From contig NZ_JAIQDW010000010.1 of assembly GCF_020026925.1 (NCBI RefSeq), positions 117,912 through 181,911 on the forward strand: a stretch of 64,000 nt of DNA, given 5' to 3'. Positions 44,243-54,442 of this stretch are shown in pieces. Origin of the DNA: Flavobacterium hibisci. GTDB lineage: Bacteria; Bacteroidota; Bacteroidia; Flavobacteriales; Flavobacteriaceae. Below the pieces are notes generated by a model that saw only the letters and a program-made list of their open reading frames with translations, made no database searches and was not told where the DNA came from. Both the position numbers and the translations under genes were made by a program. Within the stretch, counting starts at the first letter, position 1. Each line of letters starts with the position of its first letter.

Positions 44243-45670
44243 ATGACTAAAACTGCTCAATCAGTATGGGAAAACTGTTTGTCCTTTATAAAAGACAATA
44301 TTCAAGATCAGGCATACAAAACCTGGTTTGAACCAATCAAATCAGTTGAGCTAACCGACAACGCGTTATATATTCAGGTTCCAAGTAAATTTTTCTACGA
44401 ATGGCTCGAAGAGCATTATGTAAAATTATTGAAAGTTGCGCTTACCAAAGAACTGGGAAAAAACGCAAAGTTACTCTATAAAATTAAAATGGAAAACACT
44501 TATGGAAACAAACAGCCGTTTACCGAGCAGCTGCCAAGTTCCAACAGAGTGCCAATGAAACCACAAGAAGTGGATGCTCCGTTTAAAAACCTTAATCCGG
44601 AACTTAAAAATCCGTTTGTAATTCCTGGGATTAGAAATTTAAAAATTGAATCGCAATTAAACTCGAATTACAGTTTTGACAATTTTCTTGAAGGAGACTC
44701 AAACCGCCTGGCCCGTTCTGCAGGTATGGCTGTTGCCAATAAACCAGGAGGAACATCTTTTAATCCTTTATTGATTTTCGGCGGGGTTGGTCTAGGCAAA
44801 ACACACTTAGCACATGCTATTGGTGTTGAAGTAAAAGATAAATATCCGGAAAAGACCGTTTTATATATTTCTGCAGAGATTTTCACCCAACAATATATTG
44901 ATTCCGTAAAAAAGAACAATCGTAATGATTTCATTCATTTTTACCAGTTAATTGACGTTTTAATTATTGATGACGTTCAGTTTTTATCAGGAAAATCAGG
45001 TACTCAGGATGTGTTTTTCCATATTTTCAACTATTTACACCAAAACGGAAAACAGGTAATTCTAACTTCTGACAAAGCTCCTGTTGACATGCAGGATATC
45101 GAACAGCGTTTGTTATCCCGTTTCAAATGGGGATTATCTGCCGAATTGCATCAGCCAGATTATGAAACCCGTATTTCGATCTTAAAAAACATTCTTTACC
45201 GTGATGGTGTCGAAATGCCCGAAGACATCCTTGAATATGTTGCCCGTAACATCAAATCCAATGTGAGAGAACTTGAAGGAGCTATTATTTCATTAATTGC
45301 TCAATCTTCTTTTAACAAAAAAGAAGTAACAATTGAGTTAGCTAAAAGCGTTGTAGAGAAATTTGTTAAAAATGTAAAGAGAGAAATCTCTATTGATTAT
45401 ATTCAAAAAATCGTGTCTGATTATTTTCAGTTGGATATTGAAACCCTTCAGTCAAAAACCAGAAAAAGACACGTGGTCCAGGCCAGACAATTGGCTATGT
45501 TTTTTGCAAAGAAATTCACAAAAGCTTCTTTGGCAAATATTGGCTCTCAAATTGGAGATCGCGATCATGCTACCGTATTACATGCTTGTAAAACAGTTGA
45601 TAATTTAGTTTCTACAGACAAACAATTCAAAAAATTTGTCGAAGACATCAACAAAAAATTAACGCTATAA
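44243..45670 (+). CDS. dnaA: Chromosomal replication initiator DnaA
   Basis: Initiator ATPase of 475 residues. Domain I starts at VWENCLSFIKDNI; domain III has Walker A GGVGLGKTH and Walker B VLIIDDVQFL; domain IV has the DnaA-box-binding signature GDRDHATVLHA. ATG at 44243 is chosen over 44186. Only weak DnaA-box-like sequences are seen nearby (TTATCCCGA at 44163), so an origin next to it cannot be claimed. It is followed by an LMW phosphatase after 9 bases. Confidence 0.97.
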   Translation: MTKTAQSVWENCLSFIKDNIQDQAYKTWFEPIKSVELTDNALYIQVPSKFFYEWLEEHYVKLLKVALTKELGKNAKLLYKIKMENTYGNKQPFTEQLPSSNRVPMKPQEVDAPFKNLNPELKNPFVIPGIRNLKIESQLNSNYSFDNFLEGDSNRLARSAGMAVANKPGGTSFNPLLIFGGVGLGKTHLAHAIGVEVKDKYPEKTVLYISAEIFTQQYIDSVKKNNRNDFIHFYQLIDVLIIDDVQFLSGKSGTQDVFFHIFNYLHQNGKQVILTSDKAPVDMQDIEQRLLSRFKWGLSAELHQPDYETRISILKNILYRDGVEMPEDILEYVARNIKSNVRELEGAIISLIAQSSFNKKEVTIELAKSVVEKFVKNVKREISIDYIQKIVSDYFQLDIETLQSKTRKRHVVQARQLAMFFAKKFTKASLANIGSQIGDRDHATVLHACKTVDNLVSTDKQFKKFVEDINKKLTL

Positions 45671-45679
45671 ACGCGCATC

Positions 45680-46147
45680 ATGCCAGTAAAAATTTTAATG
45701 GTTTGTTTGGGAAATATCTGCAGATCGCCTTTAGCCGAAGGCATTTTAGCATCCAAATTGCCAAAAGAAAATTTTATAGTTGATTCAGCAGGAACCGGCT
45801 CCTGGCATGTGGGTCATTCCCCTGATAAAAGATCAATTGCTGTTGCCCAAAAAAATGGTTTATGCATTGACCATCAAAAAGGAAGACAATTCAAGACTTC
45901 TGATTTTGATGAATTTGACTATATCTACGTAATGGATAATTCAAATTACAGGGACATCATGCACCTTGCCAAAACTCCGGAACACAAAAGCAAAGTGAAT
46001 CTGATTCTAAATGAATTATTTCCAGACGAAAATGTCGACGTTCCAGATCCTTATTACGGAGCCGTTAACGGATTTGACAATGTCTATCAGATGTTGGATG
46101 AAGTTGCTGAAATAATAGCCCAAAAACTTATCAAAAAACACTCTTAA
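45680..46147 (+). CDS. Low-molecular-weight protein tyrosine phosphatase
   Basis: Arsenate-reductase-fold phosphatase of 155 residues. The P-loop is CLGNICRS (Cys9 to Ser16) and the general acid is Asp in VPDPYYGAV. It hydrolyses phosphotyrosine. It directly follows dnaA (9-base gap), so the two are probably cotranscribed, and it ends at a terminator. Confidence 0.94.
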   Translation: MPVKILMVCLGNICRSPLAEGILASKLPKENFIVDSAGTGSWHVGHSPDKRSIAVAQKNGLCIDHQKGRQFKTSDFDEFDYIYVMDNSNYRDIMHLAKTPEHKSKVNLILNELFPDENVDVPDPYYGAVNGFDNVYQMLDEVAEIIAQKLIKKHS

Positions 46148-46149
46148 TT

Positions 46150-46190
46150 TACTTTTTCAATTATTAATTACTACATTAATTGAAAAAGTA
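46150..46190 (+). terminator. Terminator of dnaA-PTP unit
   Basis: Perfect 14-bp hairpin TACTTTTTCAATTA/TAATTGAAAAAGTA (46150-46163, 46177-46190) followed by a T-run. Confidence 0.72.
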
Positions 46191-46217
46191 TTTTATTTTA
46201 TAATCTATACTTAACAT

Positions 46218-46931
46218 ATGAAACTTCCTGGAAAATTATATTTAATTCCAACAACCATGGGCGAAAGCGACCCTATGGACGTTTTACCACAAACCGTAAA
46301 AAGAAGTATTGAATTAATAGATTATTATATTGTTGAAAATGATAAAACAGCCAGGAAATCTATAAAAGCAGTTTTACCACAGAAAAAACAATCCGATTTA
46401 GTCCTTTTTACATTAAATAAAAGAACTGAAGCGAGCGAACATTTAGACTTCATAAAACCTTTATTAGAAGGAAAAAATATGGGCTTAATGAGTGAAGCCG
46501 GCTGTCCCGGGGTTGCTGATCCCGGAGCTGTGATTGTAAAACTGGCACATGAAAAAGGTATTCAGGTTGTGCCTTTAGTTGGTCCTTCTTCTATTCTATT
46601 GGCTATGATGGCTTCTGGAATGAACGGACAGAGTTTTACTTTCAACGGTTATCTGCCAATTGATAAAGATGAAAAGAAATCGGCATTAAAATATTTTGAA
46701 AAATTATCTCAGGATAAAAACCAATCACAGATTTTTATTGAGACACCTTATAGAAATAATAAACTGATTGAAGATCTTTTGCAGATTTTAAATCCTTCAA
46801 CACATCTGTGTATTGCTACTGATATTACGTTGCCGACGGAATTCATCAAAACCATGAAAGTTTCAGATTGGAAGAAGTTGAAAATTGACATTGATAAACG
46901 TCCTGCAATTTTTATTATTCATAAAATGTAA
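46218..46931 (+). CDS. RsmI-like SAM-dependent methyltransferase
   Basis: Tetrapyrrole-methylase-fold protein of 237 residues related to RsmI (16S rRNA 2'-O-ribose methylation at C1402): LYLIPTTMGESDP, SEAGCPGVADPGA and LVGPSSILLAMMASGMNGQSFTFNGYLP. RsmI proteins are usually near 280 residues; the C-terminal helical extension is missing, so this may be a paralogue with another target. Confidence 0.85.
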   Translation: MKLPGKLYLIPTTMGESDPMDVLPQTVKRSIELIDYYIVENDKTARKSIKAVLPQKKQSDLVLFTLNKRTEASEHLDFIKPLLEGKNMGLMSEAGCPGVADPGAVIVKLAHEKGIQVVPLVGPSSILLAMMASGMNGQSFTFNGYLPIDKDEKKSALKYFEKLSQDKNQSQIFIETPYRNNKLIEDLLQILNPSTHLCIATDITLPTEFIKTMKVSDWKKLKIDIDKRPAIFIIHKM

Positions 46932-46953
46932 ACTAACTTCAAACAATTCATCT

Positions 46954-47370
46954 ATGAAAAAGTTTTTAATTATGATTTTAATTTGCAGCCTCCAAAATGT
47001 ATTTTCTCAATCAAAGAAGACCGAAAAAAAGATTCCTGAAGATGAAAATACAATTTATAATACAGCTGGTTTAGATGAGCAACCTCAATTTCCTGGAGGA
47101 TATGATGCTCTTCAAAAATTTCTGAATACGAACTTTACTCCACCAAAAGATCAAACAACATTAAAAGGAAAGATATACACCACTTTTATTGTTGAAAAAG
47201 ATGGCTCATTAAGTGACATCAAAGTACTAAGAGATCTCGGTTTTGGTACTAAGGAAGAAGCGATTCGGGTTCTAAATAATTCCCCTAAATGGACTCCCGG
47301 AAAACAAAATGGTAAATTAGTCCGAGTTCTGTTTTCTGCACCTATTCTTGTAAACAATCCTATAAAATAA
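46954..47370 (+). CDS. TonB-C-terminal-domain secreted protein
   Basis: Exported 138-residue protein (signal peptide ending NVFSQ) with a TonB-C-like domain: EQPQFPGGYDALQKFLNTNF, KIYTTFIVEKDGSLSDIKVLRDLGFGTKEEAIRVLNNSPKWTPGKQNGKLVRV. It has no transmembrane anchor or Pro-rich linker, so it is not a complete TonB. Such stand-alone domains are common in Bacteroidota; function unknown. The earlier in-frame Met at 46885 overlaps the previous gene and is not used. Confidence 0.83.
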   Translation: MKKFLIMILICSLQNVFSQSKKTEKKIPEDENTIYNTAGLDEQPQFPGGYDALQKFLNTNFTPPKDQTTLKGKIYTTFIVEKDGSLSDIKVLRDLGFGTKEEAIRVLNNSPKWTPGKQNGKLVRVLFSAPILVNNPIK

Positions 47371-47433
47371 AATTATCTAGCCAACTAATTTACATCTAAT
47401 TCACTCACAAGTTTCTTATCAAAAAACTTCTCT

Positions 47434-48561
47434 ATGAGTAAACTCCCAAATGTAACCACAAGCATTTTTACAGTAATGTCAAAAATGGCAGCTGAATACA
47501 ATGCCATAAATCTTTCTCAGGGATTTCCAAATTTTCCTGTTGATGAAAGACTAACAGACATTATAGCGAGATTGGCAAAGGAAAATGTGCATCAATATAC
47601 ACCAATGGCTGGCTTTCCACCATTAATGAATAAGATTGCGAAATTAGTTCTGAATTCTTATAACAGAATTATAAATCCTGATACCGAACTTCTAGTTACA
47701 ACTGGTGCCACTCAGGGAATTTTTACTACTATATTGGCTTTAGTAAAAGAAAAAGATGAAGTCATTATTCTGGATCCAAGCTATGACTCTTATGAATCTC
47801 CCGTTTTACTTTGCAAAGCTAAGCCAGTCCGCGTAGCATTAAATGACGACTATACACCAAATTGGGAAAAGATAGAAAAAGCCTGTTCTGGAAAAAGCAG
47901 CATGATGATTATCAACAATCCGCATAATCCAACGGGAAAAATCCTGACCGAAGCAGATTTTGTACAGCTAAAAAATCTTCTTGAAAAATATCCCGATATT
48001 ATTGTTTTGTCAGATGAAGTTTACGAATACATCACTTTCGAAGAAAAGCATATTTCAGCACATACCAAAAGTTTCCTTTTAGACCGCTGCATAATGGTTT
48101 CTTCTTTCGGAAAATCATTTCATATTACCGGTTGGAAAATTGGTTACACCATTGCCCCTGAATATCTGATGAAAGAAATCAAAAAAGTCCATCAGTTTTT
48201 GGTTTTTAGCGTTAACAGTATTTCACAAGCTGCAATAAGTGAATATTTAGATATAGTGGATGTCAATTTACTTGGGAAATTCTATCAGGAAAAACGGGAT
48301 TATTTTCAAAAACTGCTTCAAAACAGCCGATTTGAATTAAAACCCTGTGAAGGAACTTATTTTCAGGTTGCTTCCTATGCTGCAATTTCAAACGACGATG
48401 ATGTCACTTTTTGCAAAAAACTAATCACAAATCATGGTGTTGCCGCAATTCCAATTTCAACCTTCTATTCGGATCATAAAGACCATAAATTAATACGCTT
48501 TTGCTTCGCAAAAGATAACTTCACTCTCGAATCAGCAGCAAAAAAAATATGCCTAATATGA
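47434..48561 (+). CDS. Methionine aminotransferase-like PLP enzyme
   Basis: Class I/II aminotransferase of 375 residues. PLP-binding Lys lies in SFGKSFHITGWKIGY; NPHNPTG and SDEVYEYITF are the other hallmarks. The closest pattern is the methionine (YbdL/kynurenine-oxoglutarate) transaminase group, which moves amino groups from Met or aromatic amino acids to keto acids. The exact substrate is not certain. Monocistronic by spacing. Confidence 0.92.
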   Translation: MSKLPNVTTSIFTVMSKMAAEYNAINLSQGFPNFPVDERLTDIIARLAKENVHQYTPMAGFPPLMNKIAKLVLNSYNRIINPDTELLVTTGATQGIFTTILALVKEKDEVIILDPSYDSYESPVLLCKAKPVRVALNDDYTPNWEKIEKACSGKSSMMIINNPHNPTGKILTEADFVQLKNLLEKYPDIIVLSDEVYEYITFEEKHISAHTKSFLLDRCIMVSSFGKSFHITGWKIGYTIAPEYLMKEIKKVHQFLVFSVNSISQAAISEYLDIVDVNLLGKFYQEKRDYFQKLLQNSRFELKPCEGTYFQVASYAAISNDDDVTFCKKLITNHGVAAIPISTFYSDHKDHKLIRFCFAKDNFTLESAAKKICLI

Positions 48562-48636
48562 AGTTTTTCAAAAATTTATAACAATATTATGCATGCATCC
48601 TATTTAAATTAATTAATTTTGTAAAATAAAAAAAGT

Positions 48637-49515
48637 ATGAGCTATACAGATAAAATGTTAAGGGACGATGCTTTAAAAGGTAAAGTCATTGTAGTTACAG
48701 GCGGCGGAAGCGGTTTAGGAAAAGCAATGACCAAATATTTTTTAGAATTGGGAGCTCAGGTAGCGATTACTTCCAGGGATTTAGAAAAGCTAAAAACGAC
48801 TGCTGCAGAGCTGGAAGCTGAAACCGGGGGGAAATGTTTACCGCTTCAATGTGATGTTCGGCATTATGAAGAAGTCGAAAATATGCTTCAGCAAGTCTTA
48901 AAATCTTTTGGAAAAGTAGATGTTCTTTTAAATAATGCAGCCGGAAATTTCATTTCCCCAACAGAACGTTTGTCTGCTAATGCATTTGACACTGTTATAG
49001 ATATCGTATTAAAAGGTACTAAAAACTGCACACTGGCTTTTGGAAAACACTGGATAGACAGCAAACAATCTGCAACGATTTTAAATATTGTAACGACTTA
49101 TGCCTGGACAGGATCGGCTTATGTGGTACCAAGCGCTACGGCAAAAGCAGGAGTTTTGGCCATGACCAGAAGTCTGGCTGTAGAATGGGCAAAATACGGA
49201 ATCCGTTCTAATGCGATTGCTCCGGGACCTTTCCCGACTAAAGGTGCATGGGACAGATTATTACCTGGAGATTTGGCAGAGAAATTTGATATGGCCAAAA
49301 AAGTACCTTTAAAACGTGTTGGCGACCATCAGGAACTGGCAAATCTGGCAGCCTATCTGGTATCTGATTTTTCAGCTTATGTAAACGGAGATGTTATTAC
49401 AATTGATGGGGGCGAATGGCTAAAAGGTGCAGGACAATTCAACTTATTAGAAGCAATTCCTGAAGAACTTTGGGATCAGCTTGAAATGATGATAAAAGCA
49501 AAAAAGAATAAATAA
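48637..49515 (+). CDS. SDR oxidoreductase, 2,4-dienoyl-CoA reductase-like
   Basis: Classical SDR of 292 residues: cofactor motif TGGGSGLGKAM, NNAAGNF, and a central TYAWTGSAYVVPSATAKAGV in which the catalytic Tyr/Lys pair appears shifted (Y..x..SATAK), as in 2,4-dienoyl-CoA reductases. That enzyme helps degrade unsaturated fatty acids. TAATTTTG at 48614-48621 is a possible -7 box. Confidence 0.88.
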   Translation: MSYTDKMLRDDALKGKVIVVTGGGSGLGKAMTKYFLELGAQVAITSRDLEKLKTTAAELEAETGGKCLPLQCDVRHYEEVENMLQQVLKSFGKVDVLLNNAAGNFISPTERLSANAFDTVIDIVLKGTKNCTLAFGKHWIDSKQSATILNIVTTYAWTGSAYVVPSATAKAGVLAMTRSLAVEWAKYGIRSNAIAPGPFPTKGAWDRLLPGDLAEKFDMAKKVPLKRVGDHQELANLAAYLVSDFSAYVNGDVITIDGGEWLKGAGQFNLLEAIPEELWDQLEMMIKAKKNK

Positions 49516-49569
49516 TTACAAGTGCTTACTAAATTCAGAATATTTTATAAAAACTATACTGATTGCACG

Positions 49570-49599
49570 AAATCCCGAAGGTTTTTACTTTCGGGATTT
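49570..49599 (+). terminator. Intrinsic terminator after the SDR gene
   Basis: Hairpin AAATCCCGAA/TTCGGGATTT (49570-49579, 49590-49599) followed by a T-run. Confidence 0.78.
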
Positions 49600-49768
49600 T
49601 TTTATATTTTTCATCATATAAGCAATATAATTTCAGTTAAGTAGCATTTTATTTAAACATTTTACAGCTTAAATTTACTAATGTTACTTATATGGTTAAA
49701 TTATTTTAAATGTATAGCGATTCAGTTAAATTATTATTTTTGCGAAACAATTTATAACATCAAAATTT

Positions 49769-50377
49769 ATGCTAATTATTGGAATTGCAGGAGGAACAGG
49801 AAGCGGAAAAACAACTGTAGTACATCAAATCATGAATGAATTACCAGGCACTGAAGTAGGTGTAATTTCTCAGGATTCATACTATAAAGAAACCCATAAT
49901 TTGTCTTTTGATGAAAGAGCCTTAATCAATTTTGATCATCCACGCGCTATTGATTTTGAGTTGCTGGTAAAACACCTTAAAGCATTAAAAGCAGGCGAAA
50001 CCATAGATCAGCCGGTTTATTCTTTTATTCAGCATAACAGGACAGACGACACCGTTTCTACTCACCCCAGAAAAGTAATGATTGTTGAAGGGATTTTAAT
50101 TTTGACCAATCCTGAATTACGGGATATGTTCGATATCAAAATCTTCGTTCATGCCGATTCTGATGAAAGATTAATTCGTCGTTTAAAGAGAGATATTTCA
50201 GAACGCGGGCGTGATATAGACGAAGTTTTAAACCGCTACCAAAACACCTTAAAACCTATGCATGAGCAATTTATAGAGCCATCAAAAGCATTTGCCGACA
50301 TTATAATTCCAAACGATAAATACAATACCGTAGCAATTGATGTAGTTCGTGCCGTAATTAATCAGCGAATTTCATAA
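49769..50377 (+). CDS. udk: Uridine kinase
   Basis: Pyrimidine salvage kinase phosphorylating uridine and cytidine, 202 residues. Walker A is GGTGSGKTT, followed by SQDSYYKETHNLSFDERALINFDHPRAIDF and the later RLIRRLKRDISERGRD, all typical. TATTTTTG at 49735-49742 is a possible -7 box. It is followed by a dispersed repeat and the divIC-mut genes. Confidence 0.95.
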   Translation: MLIIGIAGGTGSGKTTVVHQIMNELPGTEVGVISQDSYYKETHNLSFDERALINFDHPRAIDFELLVKHLKALKAGETIDQPVYSFIQHNRTDDTVSTHPRKVMIVEGILILTNPELRDMFDIKIFVHADSDERLIRRLKRDISERGRDIDEVLNRYQNTLKPMHEQFIEPSKAFADIIIPNDKYNTVAIDVVRAVINQRIS

Positions 50378-50410
50378 TTTTTATCGTAAATTTATTCCAT
50401 AAAAATAAGG

Positions 50411-50486
50411 AGCTATTTCCCGCTATCCGTTTCAATCTTTTGTGCCGAACACCGGCACAAAAGGATTTTCACTTCTATCGGGGCTA
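50411..50486. repeat. 76-bp dispersed palindromic repeat
   Basis: Starts AGCTATTTCCCGCTATCCG and ends CTATCGGGGCTA, with an 11-bp hairpin in the middle (CTTTTGTGCCG/CGGCACAAAAG at 50437-50447 and 50453-50463). Its ends match the longer element at 18632-18815. Confidence 0.7.
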
Positions 50487-50501
50487 AAAGTAAAAACTAA
50501 A

Positions 50502-50828
50502 ATGAAAAATCCGTACAAAGATAAATCCTGGTTCAGATTCCTAAGCAATAAATATGTTTGGGTCTTGCTGTTTTTTATAGTATGGATGCTATTTTTAGAT
50601 AATTACTCTTATTTCGACCATCGCTTTTTAAACGATCAGATTAATGAGCTTAAAGACAATAAAACCTATTATCAGGAAGAAATAAAAAAAGATCAGGAAC
50701 AGATTAAACAGCTCAAAAATCCTGAACAGATAGAGAAATACGCCCGAGAAAAGTATTTCATGAAAAAAGACAGCGAAGACATATACATTATCAAATTTGA
50801 AGGCGATACAATTCAGGAAAAAGAATAA
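50502..50828 (+). CDS. FtsB/DivIC-like septum formation protein
   Basis: Small cell-division protein of 108 residues: one transmembrane helix (about 18-38), then a coiled coil (LNDQINELKDNKTYYQEEIKKDQEQIKQL) and the PEQIEKYAREKYFMK segment typical of DivIC/FtsB. It would join the FtsL/FtsQ complex at the septum. The ATG at 50502 is chosen; an earlier frame runs through the repeat. It lies 13 bases before mutA. Confidence 0.9.
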   Translation: MKNPYKDKSWFRFLSNKYVWVLLFFIVWMLFLDNYSYFDHRFLNDQINELKDNKTYYQEEIKKDQEQIKQLKNPEQIEKYAREKYFMKKDSEDIYIIKFEGDTIQEKE

Positions 50829-50841
50829 TTAGAAACACAAA

Positions 50842-52206
50842 ATGGCTACTACCCTATTCGACGATTTTACTCCGATTTCATCCAAACAGTGGAAACAAAA
50901 AATTCAGTTTGAACTGGATGGTGCCGATTACAACAAAACCGTAATCTGGAATTCTCCGGAGGACATTCAGGTAAAACCATTTTATCATTACGACGAAGAT
51001 TATAAAACTGCTGAAGTAAAAACGCAGGCTTCCAATTTCAAAATCTGCCAAAATATATTTGTTTACGATGTTGAAAAATCCATTCAAAGAGCTTTAAACT
51101 CTCTTGACAGAGGCGCTGAAAGCTTACGTTTTACCATTCAAAATGAAAAAATCGATATTCAAAAATTATTAGAAAACCTTCCTTTAGAAAACCGAATCGT
51201 TTACTTTAATTTCAATTTCATTTCAATCGATTTCGTAAAAATACTGGATACTATTTCCATTCAAAAAAAAGCTGTTTTTTATTGCAATTTAGATCCAATT
51301 GGGCATTTAGCCCGAGAAGGAAACTGGTTTGTGTCATATGATAAAAATAATTTTGAAACCCTAAAAAACATCTCAAAAGCCACGACAAATCTTTCTTTAC
51401 TAAGTGTCGATTCAGGCCTATACCAAAATGCCGGAGCCAATATAACCCAGCAAATCGCTTATAGTCTTGCACATGCAAATGAATACCTGAATCTCTTTCC
51501 TAACTTAAAGAAACCAATTGTCTTTCAGACGGCTGTAGGAACAAATTATTTCTTTGAAATAGCAAAACTCCGTGCGCTGCGAATGCTTTTCAAATTAATT
51601 GCTTCCGAATACAATCCTGATTTAGATTGTCATTTATTGGTTACTCCAACGAAACGAAATAAAACCATATACGATTATAATGTCAACATGCTTCGCACCA
51701 CGACAGAATGCATGTCGGCAATATTAGGAGGTGCTGATGCTGTTGCCAATTTGCCTTACGATTCTTTGTACCATAAAGACAATGAATTTGGCGACCGACT
51801 GGCAAGAAATCAATTACTGATTTTAAAACACGAAAGCTATTTTGATAAAGTGGATAATCCTGCTGATGGCAGTTATTATATCGAAAGTTTAACTATTCAA
51901 CTTGCCGAAAAAAGTCTCGCCCTATTTAAGGATATTGAATCCAATGGAGGTTTTTTAAAACTTTTGAATGATGGTACTATCAAAAAGAAAATTCAGGAAA
52001 GTGCCAATAAAGAGCAGGAATTATTCGATACTCAAAAAGAAGTTTTATTAGGCACGAATAAATATCCAAACCCTGAAGACAAAATGAAACATGATTTAGA
52101 ACTGTTTCCTTTTGTAAAAATAAAACCCAGAAAAACATTGATTACGCCTATAATTGAAAAAAGATTAGCAGAAAAACTGGAACAGGAACGTTTAGAACAA
52201 GAGTAA
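50842..52206 (+). CDS. mutA: Methylmalonyl-CoA mutase small (beta) subunit
   Basis: Non-catalytic subunit of methylmalonyl-CoA mutase, 454 residues. It shares the TIM-barrel homology domain (TTTECMSAILGGADAVANLPYD, NPADGSYYIESLTIQLAEKSL) but lacks the B12-binding domain, as expected for the small subunit when shortened. It is followed by mutB after 41 bases. Confidence 0.93.
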   Translation: MATTLFDDFTPISSKQWKQKIQFELDGADYNKTVIWNSPEDIQVKPFYHYDEDYKTAEVKTQASNFKICQNIFVYDVEKSIQRALNSLDRGAESLRFTIQNEKIDIQKLLENLPLENRIVYFNFNFISIDFVKILDTISIQKKAVFYCNLDPIGHLAREGNWFVSYDKNNFETLKNISKATTNLSLLSVDSGLYQNAGANITQQIAYSLAHANEYLNLFPNLKKPIVFQTAVGTNYFFEIAKLRALRMLFKLIASEYNPDLDCHLLVTPTKRNKTIYDYNVNMLRTTTECMSAILGGADAVANLPYDSLYHKDNEFGDRLARNQLLILKHESYFDKVDNPADGSYYIESLTIQLAEKSLALFKDIESNGGFLKLLNDGTIKKKIQESANKEQELFDTQKEVLLGTNKYPNPEDKMKHDLELFPFVKIKPRKTLITPIIEKRLAEKLEQERLEQE

Positions 52207-52247
52207 TCTTTTTCAAAGTAGTTATAAATTGCTAAAAGAGCATTTCA

Positions 52248-54389
52248 ATGATAAGAAAAGATCTTAAACATATAAAATTACAATTCAAAAGTGAAGAATC
52301 TGATGAAAAATCCCATGATTCAGAATTAACGATTGATCACTTTACTACAGCAGAAGGAATCGAAATCAAAAAAAGCTATTCTGAAAAAGATATTGAGGAA
52401 TTAGAGTTTTTAGATTTTGGAGCAGGTTTTGCACCAAATCTCCGTGGTCCCTATGCAACCATGTATGTACAAAAACCTTGGACCATTCGACAATATGCAG
52501 GATTTTCAACTGCAGAAGAAAGCAATGCTTTTTACAGAAGAAATTTAGCAGCGGGTCAAAAAGGTTTGTCTATTGCATTTGATTTACCAACACATCGGGG
52601 CTACGACTCCGATCATGAAAGAGTTGTGGGAGATGTTGGAAAAGCAGGTGTTGCTATTGATTCTGTTGAAGATATGAAAGTACTTTTTGACCAGATTCCA
52701 TTAGATGAAATGTCAGTATCCATGACCATGAATGGTGCTGTTTTACCCATTATGGCTTTTTATATCGTTGCTGCAGAAGAACAAGGAGTTACGACTGAAA
52801 AACTTTCAGGAACCATACAGAATGACATTTTAAAAGAGTTTATGGTTCGTAATACCTACATCTATCCGCCAACACCTTCAATGAAAATTATTGCCGATAT
52901 TTTTGAATTCACAAGCAAAAAAATGCCAAGATTCAATTCTATTTCAATTTCGGGATACCACATGCAGGAAGCGGGCGCAACGGCTCATATCGAACTGGCT
53001 TATACGCTGGCAGATGGCTTAGAATATATCAGAACCGGACTATCAACAGGTATGACCATTGATGAATTTGCACCGAGATTATCATTTTTCTGGGCAATTG
53101 GTATGAACCATTTTATGGAAATTGCCAAAATGAGAGCCGGAAGGATGATTTGGGCAAAATTGGTAAAACAATTTAATCCCAAAAGTGATAAATCATTAAT
53201 TTTAAGAACACATTGCCAGACAAGCGGATGGAGTTTAACGGAACAGGATCCTTTTAACAATGTAACCCGAACTTGCATTGAAGCCTCGGCTGCTGCCTTT
53301 GGAGGAACCCAATCCTTACATACAAATGCTTTGGATGAAGCAATTGCTTTACCAACGGACTTTTCTGCCAGAATTGCACGAAACACTCAGATTTTTTTAC
53401 AGGAAGAGACTAAAATTACCAAAACAGTCGATCCCTGGGCAGGAAGTTACTATGTGGAAAGCCTGACCAATGAAATGGTTGAAAAAACATGGAAGCTTAT
53501 TGAAGAGGTAGAAGAATTAGGTGGCATGGCAAAAGCCATTGAAACCGGAATTCCTAAACTTAGAATTGAAGAGGCCGCTGCAAGAAAACAAGCAAGAATA
53601 GACAGCGGGCAGGATATTATTGTAGGTGTAAATAAATTTAGGTTAGAAAAAGAAGATCCTTTGCATATTTTAGATATTGACAATCAAACTGTACGAAAAC
53701 AACAAATTGAAAGGCTTCAAGAAATAAAATCAACCCGAAATACGGAAAAAGTAAACCAATCACTTGAAAAATTAATTCATTGTGCTAAAACCGGGCACGG
53801 AAATTTACTCGAAATTGCTATTGAAGCTGCCAGAAACAGAGCAACTTTAGGCGAAATCAGTGATGCTCTCGAAAGTGTTTTTGGCAGGTTCAAAGCACAA
53901 ATAAAATCTGTTAGTGGTGTGTATAGTGCAGCAATGAAAAACGATGAAAATTTTGAAAAAGCAAAGCAGCTTGCTGACACTTTTGCAAAACAAGAAGGCA
54001 GACGTCCAAGAATCATGATTGCCAAAATGGGGCAGGACGGGCATGACAGGGGCGCAAAAGTAGTGGCAACAGGTTATGCCGATGTAGGTTTTGATGTTGA
54101 TATTGGTCCTTTATTTCAAACACCTGCAGAAGCCGCAAAACAAGCTGTTGAAAATGACGTCCATATCTTAGGTATTTCGTCATTGGCTGCGGGTCATAAA
54201 ACATTAGTTCCACAAGTTATTAAAGAGTTAAAAAAACATGGCCGTGAAGACATTATGGTTATTGTTGGCGGGGTAATTCCTTCGCAGGACTATCAATATT
54301 TATTCGATGCAGGAGCAATTGCTATTTTTGGACCCGGTACAAAAATTAGTGAGGCAGCTATAAAGATCTTAGAAATATTAATAGATTAA
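52248..54389 (+). CDS. mutB: Methylmalonyl-CoA mutase large (alpha) subunit
   Basis: Adenosylcobalamin-dependent mutase converting succinyl-CoA and methylmalonyl-CoA, 713 residues. The barrel has [28 protein letters not shown] and the C-terminal cobalamin domain shows DGHDRG (D597, His599 as cobalt ligand) with GLSS-like [13 protein letters not shown]. It works with mutA next to it and with MeaB encoded at 11307-12398. It forms part of propionate or odd-chain fatty acid metabolism. Confidence 0.97.
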   Translation: MIRKDLKHIKLQFKSEESDEKSHDSELTIDHFTTAEGIEIKKSYSEKDIEELEFLDFGAGFAPNLRGPYATMYVQKPWTIRQYAGFSTAEESNAFYRRNLAAGQKGLSIAFDLPTHRGYDSDHERVVGDVGKAGVAIDSVEDMKVLFDQIPLDEMSVSMTMNGAVLPIMAFYIVAAEEQGVTTEKLSGTIQNDILKEFMVRNTYIYPPTPSMKIIADIFEFTSKKMPRFNSISISGYHMQEAGATAHIELAYTLADGLEYIRTGLSTGMTIDEFAPRLSFFWAIGMNHFMEIAKMRAGRMIWAKLVKQFNPKSDKSLILRTHCQTSGWSLTEQDPFNNVTRTCIEASAAAFGGTQSLHTNALDEAIALPTDFSARIARNTQIFLQEETKITKTVDPWAGSYYVESLTNEMVEKTWKLIEEVEELGGMAKAIETGIPKLRIEEAAARKQARIDSGQDIIVGVNKFRLEKEDPLHILDIDNQTVRKQQIERLQEIKSTRNTEKVNQSLEKLIHCAKTGHGNLLEIAIEAARNRATLGEISDALESVFGRFKAQIKSVSGVYSAAMKNDENFEKAKQLADTFAKQEGRRPRIMIAKMGQDGHDRGAKVVATGYADVGFDVDIGPLFQTPAEAAKQAVENDVHILGISSLAAGHKTLVPQVIKELKKHGREDIMVIVGGVIPSQDYQYLFDAGAIAIFGPGTKISEAAIKILEILID

Positions 54390-54405
54390 AAAGTAGATTG
54401 CATAA

Positions 54406-54431
54406 AAAATCCCGAATTTTATCGGGATTTT
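54406..54431. terminator. Terminator after mutB
   Basis: Hairpin AAAATCCCGA/TCGGGATTTT (54406-54415, 54422-54431) with T-runs, between convergent genes. Confidence 0.78.
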
Positions 54432-54442
54432 ATTTTTAATAC

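Noticed and set aside
44100..44243. Possible replication origin next to dnaA
   Set aside because: Only weak DnaA-box-like matches (TTATCCCGA) and no cluster or AT-rich unwinding repeats beyond the general AT-richness; dnaA is often distant from the origin in this phylum.
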